Of a DNA stretch of 64,000 nucleotides, positions 56,574 to 64,000 are shown in pieces. How positions within the stretch are numbered: the first letter of the stretch is position 1; each line of letters opens with the position of its first letter. The position numbers and the translations under genes were made by a program. The notes beneath the pieces were generated by a model. It saw nothing but the letters and a program-made list of their open reading frames with translations, had not been told where the DNA came from and ran no database searches. Location: the NCBI GenBank assembly GCA_009738435.1, contig CP046522.1, forward strand, positions 3,441,249 to 3,505,248, written 5' to 3'. Source of the stretch: Clostridium bovifaecis (GTDB lineage Bacteria > Bacillota > Clostridia > Clostridiales > Clostridiaceae).

Positions 56574-56676
56574 AGTTTAATCTGTTACTCATAAAGTTTA
56601 TTGACTGGCATTTTACCTTAATTCTGTTTAATTTTCAAAGACCAATTCTTCATCGCCATCTCTTAGCGACTTTATC

Positions 56677-56705
56677 ATTGTATCAACTTTAAATTGTTTT
56701 GTCAA
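56677..56705 (-). promoter_or_regulatory. Promoter of the second rRNA operon
   Basis: TTGACA (56705-56700), 17-base spacer, TACAAT (56682-56677) on the minus strand. A P1 equivalent farther upstream was not convincing. Confidence 0.8.
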
Positions 56706-57000
56706 TATTTTTTTAAGATTTTTTTAATCTCTAATTTCTAAATATTATATTTACCAATATTATAGTAATTAGTTGTTTATAATTAGAGACTGTTTTTTCT
56801 TATATTGCCTCGACAACAGAACCAATATTATCAAACTTTATCAGACTGTGTAGTGCTATAAATCGTTACTAAGTGAAAATATCTTAATTTTAATTCAGTT
56901 TTCTTCAAGTTAGTCTTAATTTAGCCTTAAGATACACAAGGCCAAGTGTAAGCTTAAAACTTATAAGAAACTATGTTCATAATGTTCATTTAATAAAAGA
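56706..57000. other. Upstream region of the second rRNA operon
   Basis: About 295 AT-rich bases without a gene. An inverted repeat TCTCTAATT/AATTAGAGA (56728-56736 and 56781-56789) lies just upstream of the -35. Nothing else can be supported. Confidence 0.5.
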
Positions 57001-57043
57001 TAGAAAGCATAAAATAGATATTGCATCTATTTTATGCTTTCTA
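57001..57043 (-). terminator. Terminator of murD
   Basis: Perfect 18-bp stem TAGAAAGCATAAAATAGA with a 7-base loop, followed on the minus strand by TCTTTTATT. Confidence 0.8.
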
Positions 57044-57106
57044 TTAAACTAGGTTATTCTTTTCTAGCAATTTCCCATAACTTCTAAATAAAAATACCTG
57101 CGTTCT

Positions 57107-58483
57107 TTAAAGTTCATGAATTATCTCCTTAAATTTATTTCCTCTCTCCTCAAAGTTAGGAAACATATCAAAACTAGCGCATGCCGGTGATAAGGTTACT
57201 ATATCACCTTCTTCTGCAATATCTTTAGCTCTATATACAGCTTCTTTAAAATCATTTACCATGAATATTGGAAGTTGCAGCTCTTTTTCTCTTATAACTT
57301 TATCAAAAGTTTCCTTTATTTTTTCTTTAGTTGCTCCCACTAAGATTAAGGCTTTAATTTTATCATATCCTTCTTCTGCTAAAGGCTCAAACGGTATATG
57401 TTTATCATAACCTCCTGCTATTAAAATTACTGGAGTTTCAAAGGCTTTTAATCCTGCAAGAGTTCTTGTAGGACTTGAGGCTATAGAATCATTGTAGTAT
57501 TTAACCCCTTTATATTCTCTAACAAATTCGCATCTATGTTCTACCCCAGTAAAGCTGGTTGCCACTTTTCTCATGCTTTCTATAGTTATATCTTCAGATA
57601 CAATACAAAAGGCCCCTAAAAGATTTTCTACATTGTGCATTCCCTTTAGCTTAATCTCTTCTAGTCTGCACACTTCTTCATTCAATATAATAAGTTTGCT
57701 ATCCTCAAAATATGCACCATCATCTATTCTCTCTTTAATGCTAAACTGCATAACCCTTCCTTTAGCTTCCTTAACCAAAGAGTTAGTTATATAATTATCC
57801 CTGTTTAGGACCACCAAATTATCTGGCTCTTGAAACATAAACACGTTCTTTTTAGCATTAATATATTCCTCCATATCTTTGTGAATATCCAAGTGATTTG
57901 GAGTTATATTCGTTATTAGAGCACAATCTACATGGACATTCATAGTCATAAGTTGAAAACTTGAAAGTTCTAATACTACTTTATCTTCTTTTTTGATCTG
58001 CTCAATATTAGCAAAAAGAGGATTTCCAATATTGCCACCTACCCAGGTTTTATACCCTTCAGCTTTTAGCATGCTATATACAAGAGTTGTTGTTGTAGTT
58101 TTCCCATCGCTTCCCGTTATGCCAAAAACTTTAGCAGGGCAATACTTAACAAACTCCTCCATTTCCGAAGTTATATAAGCACCCGATTCTTTAGCTTTTA
58201 CTAAAGCCGGATTATCTATTCTCATGGATGGTGTTTTAAAAACTACATCGAATCCCACTAGATTATCTAAATACTTTTCTCCAAGTTCCAACTTGATTCC
58301 TTTTTCTTTGAACTCCGCTCCTATATCCCCTAAGCCTTCTTCGCTTTTTTTATCGAAAGCAGTTACTTGCGCTCCTAAATCAACCAAGAAGCGAATTAGT
58401 GGAATATTACTTACGCCTATGCCAACAACTGCAACTTTCTTATTAATGATAAATTCTTTAAATTCTTTAAATTCTCTTTTCAT
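57107..58483 (-). CDS. murD: UDP-N-acetylmuramoylalanine--D-glutamate ligase
   Basis: Adds D-glutamate to UDP-MurNAc-L-Ala in peptidoglycan synthesis. 458 residues: N-terminal Rossmann domain ([18 protein letters not shown]), central ATPase domain with the P-loop [12 protein letters not shown] and [12 protein letters not shown]-terminal domain with the substrate loop ending [19 protein letters not shown]. The frame opens 17 codons earlier, but GGGGG is spaced for ATG 58483. It stands alone here, not in a dcw cluster. Confidence 0.96.
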   Translation of the reverse strand: MKREFKEFKEFIINKKVAVVGIGVSNIPLIRFLVDLGAQVTAFDKKSEEGLGDIGAEFKEKGIKLELGEKYLDNLVGFDVVFKTPSMRIDNPALVKAKESGAYITSEMEEFVKYCPAKVFGITGSDGKTTTTTLVYSMLKAEGYKTWVGGNIGNPLFANIEQIKKEDKVVLELSSFQLMTMNVHVDCALITNITPNHLDIHKDMEEYINAKKNVFMFQEPDNLVVLNRDNYITNSLVKEAKGRVMQFSIKERIDDGAYFEDSKLIILNEEVCRLEEIKLKGMHNVENLLGAFCIVSEDITIESMRKVATSFTGVEHRCEFVREYKGVKYYNDSIASSPTRTLAGLKAFETPVILIAGGYDKHIPFEPLAEEGYDKIKALILVGATKEKIKETFDKVIREKELQLPIFMVNDFKEAVYRAKDIAEEGDIVTLSPACASFDMFPNFEERGNKFKEIIHEL

Positions 58484-58641
58484 AAAGGAACCCCCAAAAT
58501 ACTGAATTAGTAAGTCTATTACATTTACATTCAATTATAACACTTTCTATATTTCATTGTATATATTTAGGACTCTTTTGGAACTTTTTTATATTTTAAA
58601 TTGTTAGAATTTATTTAAAATATAAACTTTAATTTTATATG

Positions 58642-58671
58642 TTGTCAAAATTCGACTTTATATGTTATACT
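58642..58671 (+). promoter_or_regulatory. Promoter of the candidate small RNA
   Basis: TTGTCA (58642-58647), 18-base spacer, TATACT (58666-58671) on the plus strand. The predicted start point is about 58678. Confidence 0.7.
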
Positions 58672-58677
58672 GTGCAG

Positions 58678-58783
58678 GTGTCGTAAGCATTTGATGATGT
58701 GATTCCCCAGATTTAATTAGACACATAACATATCCCCATAATTAAACCTTATTTTCACCGGATATATTTCCGGTGTTTTTTTA
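58678..58783 (+). ncRNA. Candidate small regulatory RNA with two UCCCC motifs
   Basis: About 106 nt between a clear promoter and a strong terminator (CACCGGA/TCCGGTG stem, 58756-58775, then TTTTTTT). No convincing ORF or ribosome binding site. Two C-rich motifs, UUCCCC (58703-58708) and UAUCCCC (58731-58737), could pair with Shine-Dalgarno sequences, as in the RoxS/RsaE type of Firmicute RNAs. Two helices are possible: GTGTC with GACAC (58678-58682/58720-58724) and TTTAATTA with TAATTAAA (58712-58719/58739-58746), in pseudoknot order, each leaving one C-rich motif single-stranded. It lies divergent from murD and convergent with glyS. Not matched to a known RNA family. Confidence 0.6.
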
Positions 58784-58794
58784 TTATAATTAAA

Positions 58795-58821
58795 AAAGCT
58801 ACTGACTTGCTCAGTAGCTTT
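58795..58821 (-). terminator. Terminator of glyS
   Basis: 11-bp stem AAAGCTACTGA/TCAGTAGCTTT with a 5-base loop, followed on the minus strand by TTTAATTATAAT. Confidence 0.85.
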
Positions 58822-58827
58822 CCTGCA

Positions 58828-60219
58828 TTAAAACTCTATTTTTTCTTCCAAGAATTTCTCTAGTTCAGCTATGTCCATTCTTACTTGGTCCATAGTATCT
58901 CTATCTCTTACTGTTACAGTATTATCCTCTAAAGTATCAAAGTCTATTGTTATACAGTATGGAGTTCCTATTTCGTCTTCTCTTCTGTATCTCTTCCCTA
59001 TACTACCAGCTTCATCATAATCAACATTAAACTTTTTGCTTAACTTTTCATATATCTCTAATGCCTTATCTGATAATTTCTTTGATAAAGGCAATATAGC
59101 CGCCTTAAAAGGAGCTAAAGCAGGATGTAGGTGTAGTACAGTTCTAACTTCTCCATTTTCAAGCTCTTCCTCATCATAAGCATTAACTAAGAACGCAAGA
59201 GCAACTCTATCAGCACCTAAAGATGGTTCTATTACATAAGGTACATATTTTTGATTTGTAGTTGGATCTAAGTAAGTTAGATCTTGACCTGAATGCTCCA
59301 TGTGCTGCTTTAAATCATAGTCTGTTCTATCTGCAATACCCCAAAGTTCTCCCCATCCAAATGGAAATAAGAATTCTACATCAGATGTTGCATTACTATA
59401 GAAAGATAATTCTTCTGGTGAATGATCTCTAAATCTTAAGTTTGATTCATTCATGCCTAGATCTAACAGGAACTTCCAGCAATAATTTTTCCAATATTTA
59501 AACCATTCCATGTCTGTACCTGGTTCGCAGAAGAACTCTAGCTCCATTTGTTCGAATTCTCTAGTTCTAAATGTAAAATTTCCTGGAGTTATTTCATTTC
59601 TAAATGACTTTCCTATCTGCCCTATACCGAATGGTACTTTCTTTCTTGAAGTTCTTTGGGCATTTTTAAAGTTAATAAATATACCTTGAGCAGTTTCTGG
59701 CCTTAGATATATCTCTGAAGAAGAATCCTCTGTAACTCCTTGGAAAGTCTTAAACATTAGGTTAAATCTTCTTATATCAGTATAATTCTTCTTTCCACAT
59801 TTAGGGCAAACTATATTATGCTTATCTATATAATTCATCAATTCTTCACTAGTCCATCCATCAGCACTAACATCATCTATACCACTTTCAGCCATATGCT
59901 CTTCCACTAGTTTATCTGCCCTAAATCTTGCTTTACATTCCTTACAATCCATCAATGGGTCTGAAAATCCTCCCACATGGCCTGATGCTACCCATACTTC
60001 ACTATTCATCAATATACTTGAGTCTAAGCCTATATTATATGGACTTTGTTGAATAAACCTTTTCCACCAGGCTTTTTTTACATTATTCTTAAATTCTACT
60101 CCAAGAGGACCATAATCCCATGAATTAGCTAAACCTCCATATATCTCTGAGCCCTGAAATACAAATCCTCTACCTTTACACAACGCAACAATTTTATCCA
60201 TTGTTTTTTCAACAGCCAT
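58828..60219 (-). CDS. glyS: Glycyl-tRNA synthetase, dimeric (alpha2) type
   Basis: Class II synthetase of 463 residues, the single-chain alpha2 type rather than the GlyQ/GlyS tetramer. Motif 2 region [19 protein letters not shown], motif 3 [14 protein letters not shown], and a zinc insertion [10 protein letters not shown]...[10 protein letters not shown]-terminal anticodon-binding domain from about 360. Two codons precede: GGGAGG-T-ATG-AAA-ATG; spacing favours ATG 60219. A glycine T-box upstream controls it. Confidence 0.96.
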   Translation of the reverse strand: MAVEKTMDKIVALCKGRGFVFQGSEIYGGLANSWDYGPLGVEFKNNVKKAWWKRFIQQSPYNIGLDSSILMNSEVWVASGHVGGFSDPLMDCKECKARFRADKLVEEHMAESGIDDVSADGWTSEELMNYIDKHNIVCPKCGKKNYTDIRRFNLMFKTFQGVTEDSSSEIYLRPETAQGIFINFKNAQRTSRKKVPFGIGQIGKSFRNEITPGNFTFRTREFEQMELEFFCEPGTDMEWFKYWKNYCWKFLLDLGMNESNLRFRDHSPEELSFYSNATSDVEFLFPFGWGELWGIADRTDYDLKQHMEHSGQDLTYLDPTTNQKYVPYVIEPSLGADRVALAFLVNAYDEEELENGEVRTVLHLHPALAPFKAAILPLSKKLSDKALEIYEKLSKKFNVDYDEAGSIGKRYRREDEIGTPYCITIDFDTLEDNTVTVRDRDTMDQVRMDIAELEKFLEEKIEF

Positions 60220-60254
60220 TTTCATACCTCCCAATTTAAATTTACGTATAAAAA

Positions 60255-60456
60255 AAAGACCTAAACTACCTTAAAGGGACGAAATTTATCCTTCCGCGGT
60301 TCCACCCTTTTTGGCAACTAGCCCTCCTTGCAAACAAATGCACTCTAAAGTTCCTTTCATAATAAGCCTTTAGTTGTTTTCACCACACACAACCTCTCTA
60401 AAAAGCACTCATTACTACTCTTCTTTTTCATCGTGCTTACCATTATATTGTTCTTA
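60255..60456 (-). promoter_or_regulatory. Glycine T-box leader of glyS
   Basis: The minus strand carries the T-box sequence AGGGTGGAACCGCGG (60308-60294), which binds the uncharged tRNA 3' end. Upstream, TTTAGAGTGC and the AAAGGC segment (GGC at 60368-60366, a Gly codon in the specifier position) complete the pattern. A terminator with an imperfect AT-rich stem ends in a run of eight T (60258-60251 area). Uncharged tRNA-Gly would stabilise the antiterminator and raise glyS expression. Confidence 0.85.
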
Positions 60457-60462
60457 AAAAGT

Positions 60463-60490
60463 ATTTTATCAAAAATTATGTAAATGTCAA
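60463..60490 (-). promoter_or_regulatory. Promoter of the glyS leader
   Basis: TTGACA (60490-60485), 16-base spacer, TAAAAT (60468-60463) on the minus strand, just upstream of the T-box. Confidence 0.7.
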
Positions 60491-60511
60491 GATGTTACAA
60501 AAAAATAAAAA

Positions 60512-60586
<75 letters not shown>

Positions 60587-60603
60587 ACGTTTATTACGTT
60601 ATT

Positions 60604-60631
60604 ATTATATCACGTTATTCTCAAAATACAA
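60604..60631 (-). promoter_or_regulatory. Promoter of the solitary tRNA-Asn
   Basis: TTGTAT (60631-60626), 16-base spacer, TATAAT (60609-60604) on the minus strand, 18 bp before the tRNA. Confidence 0.6.
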
Positions 60632-60660
60632 GGGGGTAAAAGAAAAAACCTCAAAATTTT

Positions 60661-60696
60661 TCTGCTCTATGTAGTAATTTTACTATATAGAGCAGA
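60661..60696 (-). terminator. Terminator of lysS
   Basis: 16-bp stem TCTGCTCTATGTAGTA/TACTATATAGAGCAGA (one G-T pair, 4-base loop), followed on the minus strand by AAAATTTTGAGGTTTTTTC. Confidence 0.7.
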
Positions 60697-60753
60697 ATCA
60701 TGCTATCCTATAAAATATTTTAATATATTATATTTTATTATACGATCTTATAT

Positions 60754-62286
60754 TTATTTTGTTGGTTTCATTGTTGGGAATAAAATAACATCTCTTATTG
60801 ATCGAGAGTCCGTTAAGAACATTATAAGTCTGTCTATTCCTATTCCTAATCCCCCTGTTGGAGGCATACCAATTTCTAGAGCATTTATGAAATCTTCGTC
60901 CATCATATATGCTTCATCATCACCAAGTTCTCTTTCTCTAATCTGTTGTAAGAATCTATCTTTTTGAACTATAGGATCATTTAATTCCGAGTATGCATTA
61001 CAGATTTCTCTGCCGTATACAAAACCTTCGAATCTTTCAGTAAGTTCGTCATTACCTCTCTTTTTCTTAGTAAGAGGCGAGTTCTCAACAGGATAATCAC
61101 ATACAAAAGTAGGTTGAATTAATTTGTCTTCTCCATATTCTTCGAATAAAGCTACTAGTATATCTCCTTTTGTACAATCCTTAAGCTCTTTTTTAAGTTC
61201 TACTCCCTTTTGCTTTGCTATTTCTCTAGCTTCTTCATCAGACTTAATTTCATTAAAGTCTACTCCCGCATATTCCTTAACTGCATCTACCATAGTTAAT
61301 CTTCTCCATGGCGGCGCAAAGTCTATTTCTGTGCCTTCATACATTACCTTTGTAGTTCCATTAACTTTTTCGCATACGTAAGCTACCATATTTTCAGTAA
61401 TTTCCATCATATCTGTGTAATCAGCATAAGCTTGATATAACTCTATCGCTGTAAATTCAGGGTTGTGTCTTATATCTATTCCTTCATTTCTAAAATTCTT
61501 CCCTATTTCATATACCCTCTCGAATCCACCTACAATAAGTCTCTTTAAGTAAAGTTCTGTTGCAATTCTTAGATACATATCTATATCTAAAGCATTATGA
61601 TGAGTTATAAACGGCTTAGCAGCTGCTCCACCAGCTATAGGTGAAAGTATCGGAGTTTCAACTTCTAAGAAATCTCTATTATCTAAAAACTCTCTAATAG
61701 CCTTTATTATATTAGTTCTCTTTATAAAGGTTTCTCTAACTTCTGCATTCATTATTAAGTCAACATATCTTTGTCTATATCTTAAGTCAGGGTCTTTTAA
61801 TCCATGGAACTTTTCAGGTAGAGGTTTTAAAGATTTGCTTAAAAGCTGAAAGTCAAGAATATGTAAAGTTACTTCTCCTGTTTTAGTCTTAAACACAGTA
61901 CCTGTTATAGAAACAAAATCACCTATATCAAAAGTTTTATATTCTTTAAGTTTTTCTTCTCCTACGTCATCTATCTTTATATATAGCTGCATCTTGCCAT
62001 ATCTATCATGTACATCAGAAAATCCTGCTTTTCCGTGTACTCTTTTAGACATAAGTCTTCCTGCAATGGTTACAGTTTTGCCTTCAAGTTCATCATAATT
62101 GTTTTTGATTTCTTCTGATGTATGAGTTCTTTCAATTTTGTACACATCAAAAGGATCTTTACCTATCTCTTGAAGTGCAGTTAGCTTTTGTCTTCTTTCC
62201 TTTATTAGTCCATTAAATTCCGCCTCTTGCTTCGCTTCTAACTTCTGTTGCTTAATCTCTTCCTTTGTCAATTGCTTTTCCGCCAT
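60754..62286 (-). CDS. lysS: Lysyl-tRNA synthetase, class II
   Basis: 510 residues. Lys/Glu-rich N-terminal extension, OB-fold anticodon domain ([20 protein letters not shown]), then the class II core: motif 1 near [17 protein letters not shown], motif 2 [20 protein letters not shown], motif 3 [20 protein letters not shown] before ATG 62286. It follows greA by 46 bp, probably in one operon. Confidence 0.97.
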   Translation of the reverse strand: MAEKQLTKEEIKQQKLEAKQEAEFNGLIKERRQKLTALQEIGKDPFDVYKIERTHTSEEIKNNYDELEGKTVTIAGRLMSKRVHGKAGFSDVHDRYGKMQLYIKIDDVGEEKLKEYKTFDIGDFVSITGTVFKTKTGEVTLHILDFQLLSKSLKPLPEKFHGLKDPDLRYRQRYVDLIMNAEVRETFIKRTNIIKAIREFLDNRDFLEVETPILSPIAGGAAAKPFITHHNALDIDMYLRIATELYLKRLIVGGFERVYEIGKNFRNEGIDIRHNPEFTAIELYQAYADYTDMMEITENMVAYVCEKVNGTTKVMYEGTEIDFAPPWRRLTMVDAVKEYAGVDFNEIKSDEEAREIAKQKGVELKKELKDCTKGDILVALFEEYGEDKLIQPTFVCDYPVENSPLTKKKRGNDELTERFEGFVYGREICNAYSELNDPIVQKDRFLQQIRERELGDDEAYMMDEDFINALEIGMPPTGGLGIGIDRLIMFLTDSRSIRDVILFPTMKPTK

Positions 62287-62332
62287 TAGAACATCCCTCC
62301 GTTTATTCAGTTGTTATTCTTTGTACATATCA

Positions 62333-62812
62333 TTAGATTCTAATATCTAATATTGCAAATTTACTAACTCCATCTGGTACTGGCACATCAACTATATCTC
62401 CAATTTTTTTGCCTATAAGCGCCTTACCAACTGGAGATTCATTTGATATTTTATTTTCTAATGGATCTGCTTCTGCAGAACCTACTATATGGAATTCTAT
62501 TTCTTCATCAAATTCATAATCTTTTACCTTTACATGAGAACCAACACTTACGCTTTCCACTGATATTTCACTTTCATCAACCACATTTGCATTTCTTAGC
62601 ATGTTTTCAAGTTGCACTATTCTTCCTTCAACAAAAGCTTGTTCATTTTTAGCTTCATCATACTCTGAGTTTTCACTTAAATCCCCATAAGAAAGTGCTA
62701 CCTTTATTTTTTCAGTTATTTCTCTTCTTTTAACTGTTTTTAAATATTCTAATTCATCTTCTAATTTCTTTACGCCTTCAGCAGTCATGATATATTTCTT
62801 TGAATCACTCAT
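62333..62812 (-). CDS. greA: Transcription elongation factor GreA
   Basis: Rescues backtracked RNA polymerase by stimulating transcript cleavage. 159 residues: N-terminal coiled coil with the acidic tip ([18 protein letters not shown]) and C-terminal FKBP-like domain ([20 protein letters not shown]). Strong promoter upstream; followed by lysS. Confidence 0.97.
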   Translation of the reverse strand: MSDSKKYIMTAEGVKKLEDELEYLKTVKRREITEKIKVALSYGDLSENSEYDEAKNEQAFVEGRIVQLENMLRNANVVDESEISVESVSVGSHVKVKDYEFDEEIEFHIVGSAEADPLENKISNESPVGKALIGKKIGDIVDVPVPDGVSKFAILDIRI

Positions 62813-62879
62813 TTTTTACTCCCCTTTTAACTATAATTTATAGAATTTATCACGCCATTGACATGCAACTATTTAAGTT

Positions 62880-62908
62880 ATTATAAAACAGCACCTTTCT
62901 AATGTCAA
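62880..62908 (-). promoter_or_regulatory. Promoter of greA-lysS
   Basis: TTGACA (62908-62903), 17-base spacer, TATAAT (62885-62880) on the minus strand: a perfect consensus match. Confidence 0.85.
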
Positions 62909-63098
62909 CACAGATATTCTATTTTTTTCCATGTGATATTATACATATACTTTCCGATAGTTTTATATTACATTTTCGCAAAAACATTGTATATTTATCT
63001 TTAGTCTTTACTATGACTCTATTCATTATTTACATTAATTTATTATTTATGCAATAGGTTTATCATAATTGATAAAGATTTAAATGTAGTAAGCAAAA

Positions 63099-64000
63099 TT
63101 ATAAACACATTGTTCCCAATGTTTCTTTATAGTCATATAATATTTTAAATACTTTATCACTATCTTTTTCTACATTAATCTTGTTTTTTATCTCTGTACA
63201 ATTCTTTATTCCTTTTACATACCAAGCAATGTGTTTTCTCATTTCTCTTACTGCTTTATTCTCTCCATGATACTCTATAGCAAGCTTTAAGTGCCTAATA
63301 CACATATCTATCTTTTCGGAATCGCTAGGGTAGATAATCTCTTCATTCTTTAAAGCAGAACTTATTTGATTAAAAATCCACGGATTTCCCATAGCTCCTC
63401 TAGCTACCATTATTCCATCACATTTTGTTAGTCGCTCAAGCTCAAGTGCATCTTCAGCAGAGAATACATCTCCATTACCTATTACCGGTATTTTTACCGC
63501 TTCTTTTACTTTTTTTATTATATCCCAATCAGCTTTTCCTTCATACATTTGAGCCCTTGTTCTTCCATGAACAGTTAAAGCGTCTGCCCCAGCCTGCTCC
63601 ATTTCTTTTGCAAAATCTACAGCATTGATGTTATTCTCATCAAAGCCTTTTCTAAACTTAACAGTTATAGGTTTCTTTGAAGCCTTTTTCATTTCTGTTA
63701 CTATTTCGGCTGCTAGCCTTGAATTTTTCATAAGGGCAGAGCCTTCCCCATTTTTAACTATTTTAGGTGCTGGGCATCCCATATTAATATCGATTATGCA
63801 TACATTCTCATCTTCATTCAACATTTCACAGGCTTTTGCCATAATCATAGGGTCACTCCCAAATATCTGAGCAGCTACTGGCTTCTCTTCTTCACTAAGT
63901 CTTAATAATTCCTTTGTATTTTTGCTATCATAGTACATTCCCTTAGCACTCACCATTTCAGTATATACTAATCCACATCCCATCTCTTTACAAAGACCTC
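63099..64000 (-). CDS. dusB: tRNA-dihydrouridine synthase DusB (5' end outside window)
   Basis: FMN enzyme reducing uridine in the tRNA D-loop. The frame is open to base 64000 (GLCKEMGCGLVYTEMVSAKG), so the N-terminus lies beyond the edge. Catalytic Cys is in DINMGCPAPKIVKNGEGSAL; FMN contacts TVKFRKG, VHGRTRAQMYEG, IGNGDVFS and VARGAMGNPWIF are present. The C-terminal helical tRNA-binding domain is complete and ends ETLGTMCL. The gene is 187 bp from the greA promoter and ends without an obvious hairpin. Confidence 0.95.
   Translation of the reverse strand, partial: GLCKEMGCGLVYTEMVSAKGMYYDSKNTKELLRLSEEEKPVAAQIFGSDPMIMAKACEMLNEDENVCIIDINMGCPAPKIVKNGEGSALMKNSRLAAEIVTEMKKASKKPITVKFRKGFDENNINAVDFAKEMEQAGADALTVHGRTRAQMYEGKADWDIIKKVKEAVKIPVIGNGDVFSAEDALELERLTKCDGIMVARGAMGNPWIFNQISSALKNEEIIYPSDSEKIDMCIRHLKLAIEYHGENKAVREMRKHIAWYVKGIKNCTEIKNKINVEKDSDKVFKILYDYKETLGTMCL

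Overview
The window looks like chromosome from a low-GC, anaerobic, endospore-forming Firmicute, most likely Clostridium sensu stricto. This rests on the AT-rich non-ribosomal DNA, strong AGGAGG ribosome binding sites, gene orders such as rpmG-secE-nusG next to tuf/sigH and ctsR-mcsA-mcsB-clpC-radA-disA, an oxygen-independent ribonucleotide reductase, two kinds of rubrerythrin and a flavin-dependent thymidylate synthase. Species was not assigned. Almost everything is transcribed from the minus strand; the plus-strand genes are a small alpha-helical protein (11.2 kb), a TPR protein (25.4 kb), a 45-residue peptide (29.3 kb), a HesB-like protein and a broken cardiolipin synthase (32.3-34.1 kb), a rubrerythrin (42.9 kb) and a candidate small RNA (58.7 kb).

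Layout: 0-14 kb is informational core: nusG (cut by the edge), secE, rpmG, tuf, tRNA-Thr, a degenerate tRNA, a frameshifted sigH, rae1/yacP, rlmB, thyX, mrnC, cysS, ilvA, ispD, a PIN-TRAM membrane protein, disA and radA. 14-19 kb is the CtsR-controlled protein quality-control operon. 19-34 kb is more variable: reverse rubrerythrin, P1-family peptidase, an ECF S component with a structured leader, a frameshifted MFS transporter, pepV, a TPR protein, nrdDG with an NrdR-like box, an orphan Cys-containing peptide, an HtrA-YARHG protease paired with a WG-repeat protein, a poly-Arg protein behind a sigma-K-like promoter, and a split cls. 34-42 kb is a complete ten-gene histidine operon of the HisZ/short-HisG type. 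42-46 kb holds two unknown small genes, a classical rubrerythrin and an EF-G paralogue.

46-57 kb carries two tandem rRNA operons with identical 23S lengths but different tRNA cargo (Ala+Ile in the spacer and Asn at the end, versus Asn, Met and Ala distal). 57-64 kb has murD, a candidate small RNA, glyS under a glycine T-box, a third identical tRNA-Asn, lysS, greA and dusB (cut by the edge).

Points most worth following: three genes (sigH, an MFS transporter, cls) are split by indels, two of them explained by loss of one AT unit in a short AT repeat; an independently transcribed ~106-nt RNA at 58.7 kb has two UCCCC motifs and complementary segments in pseudoknot order; and a 45-residue peptide with a CLSTCLG tail has its own near-consensus promoter. 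No mobile element, prophage, CRISPR array or defence system was seen.
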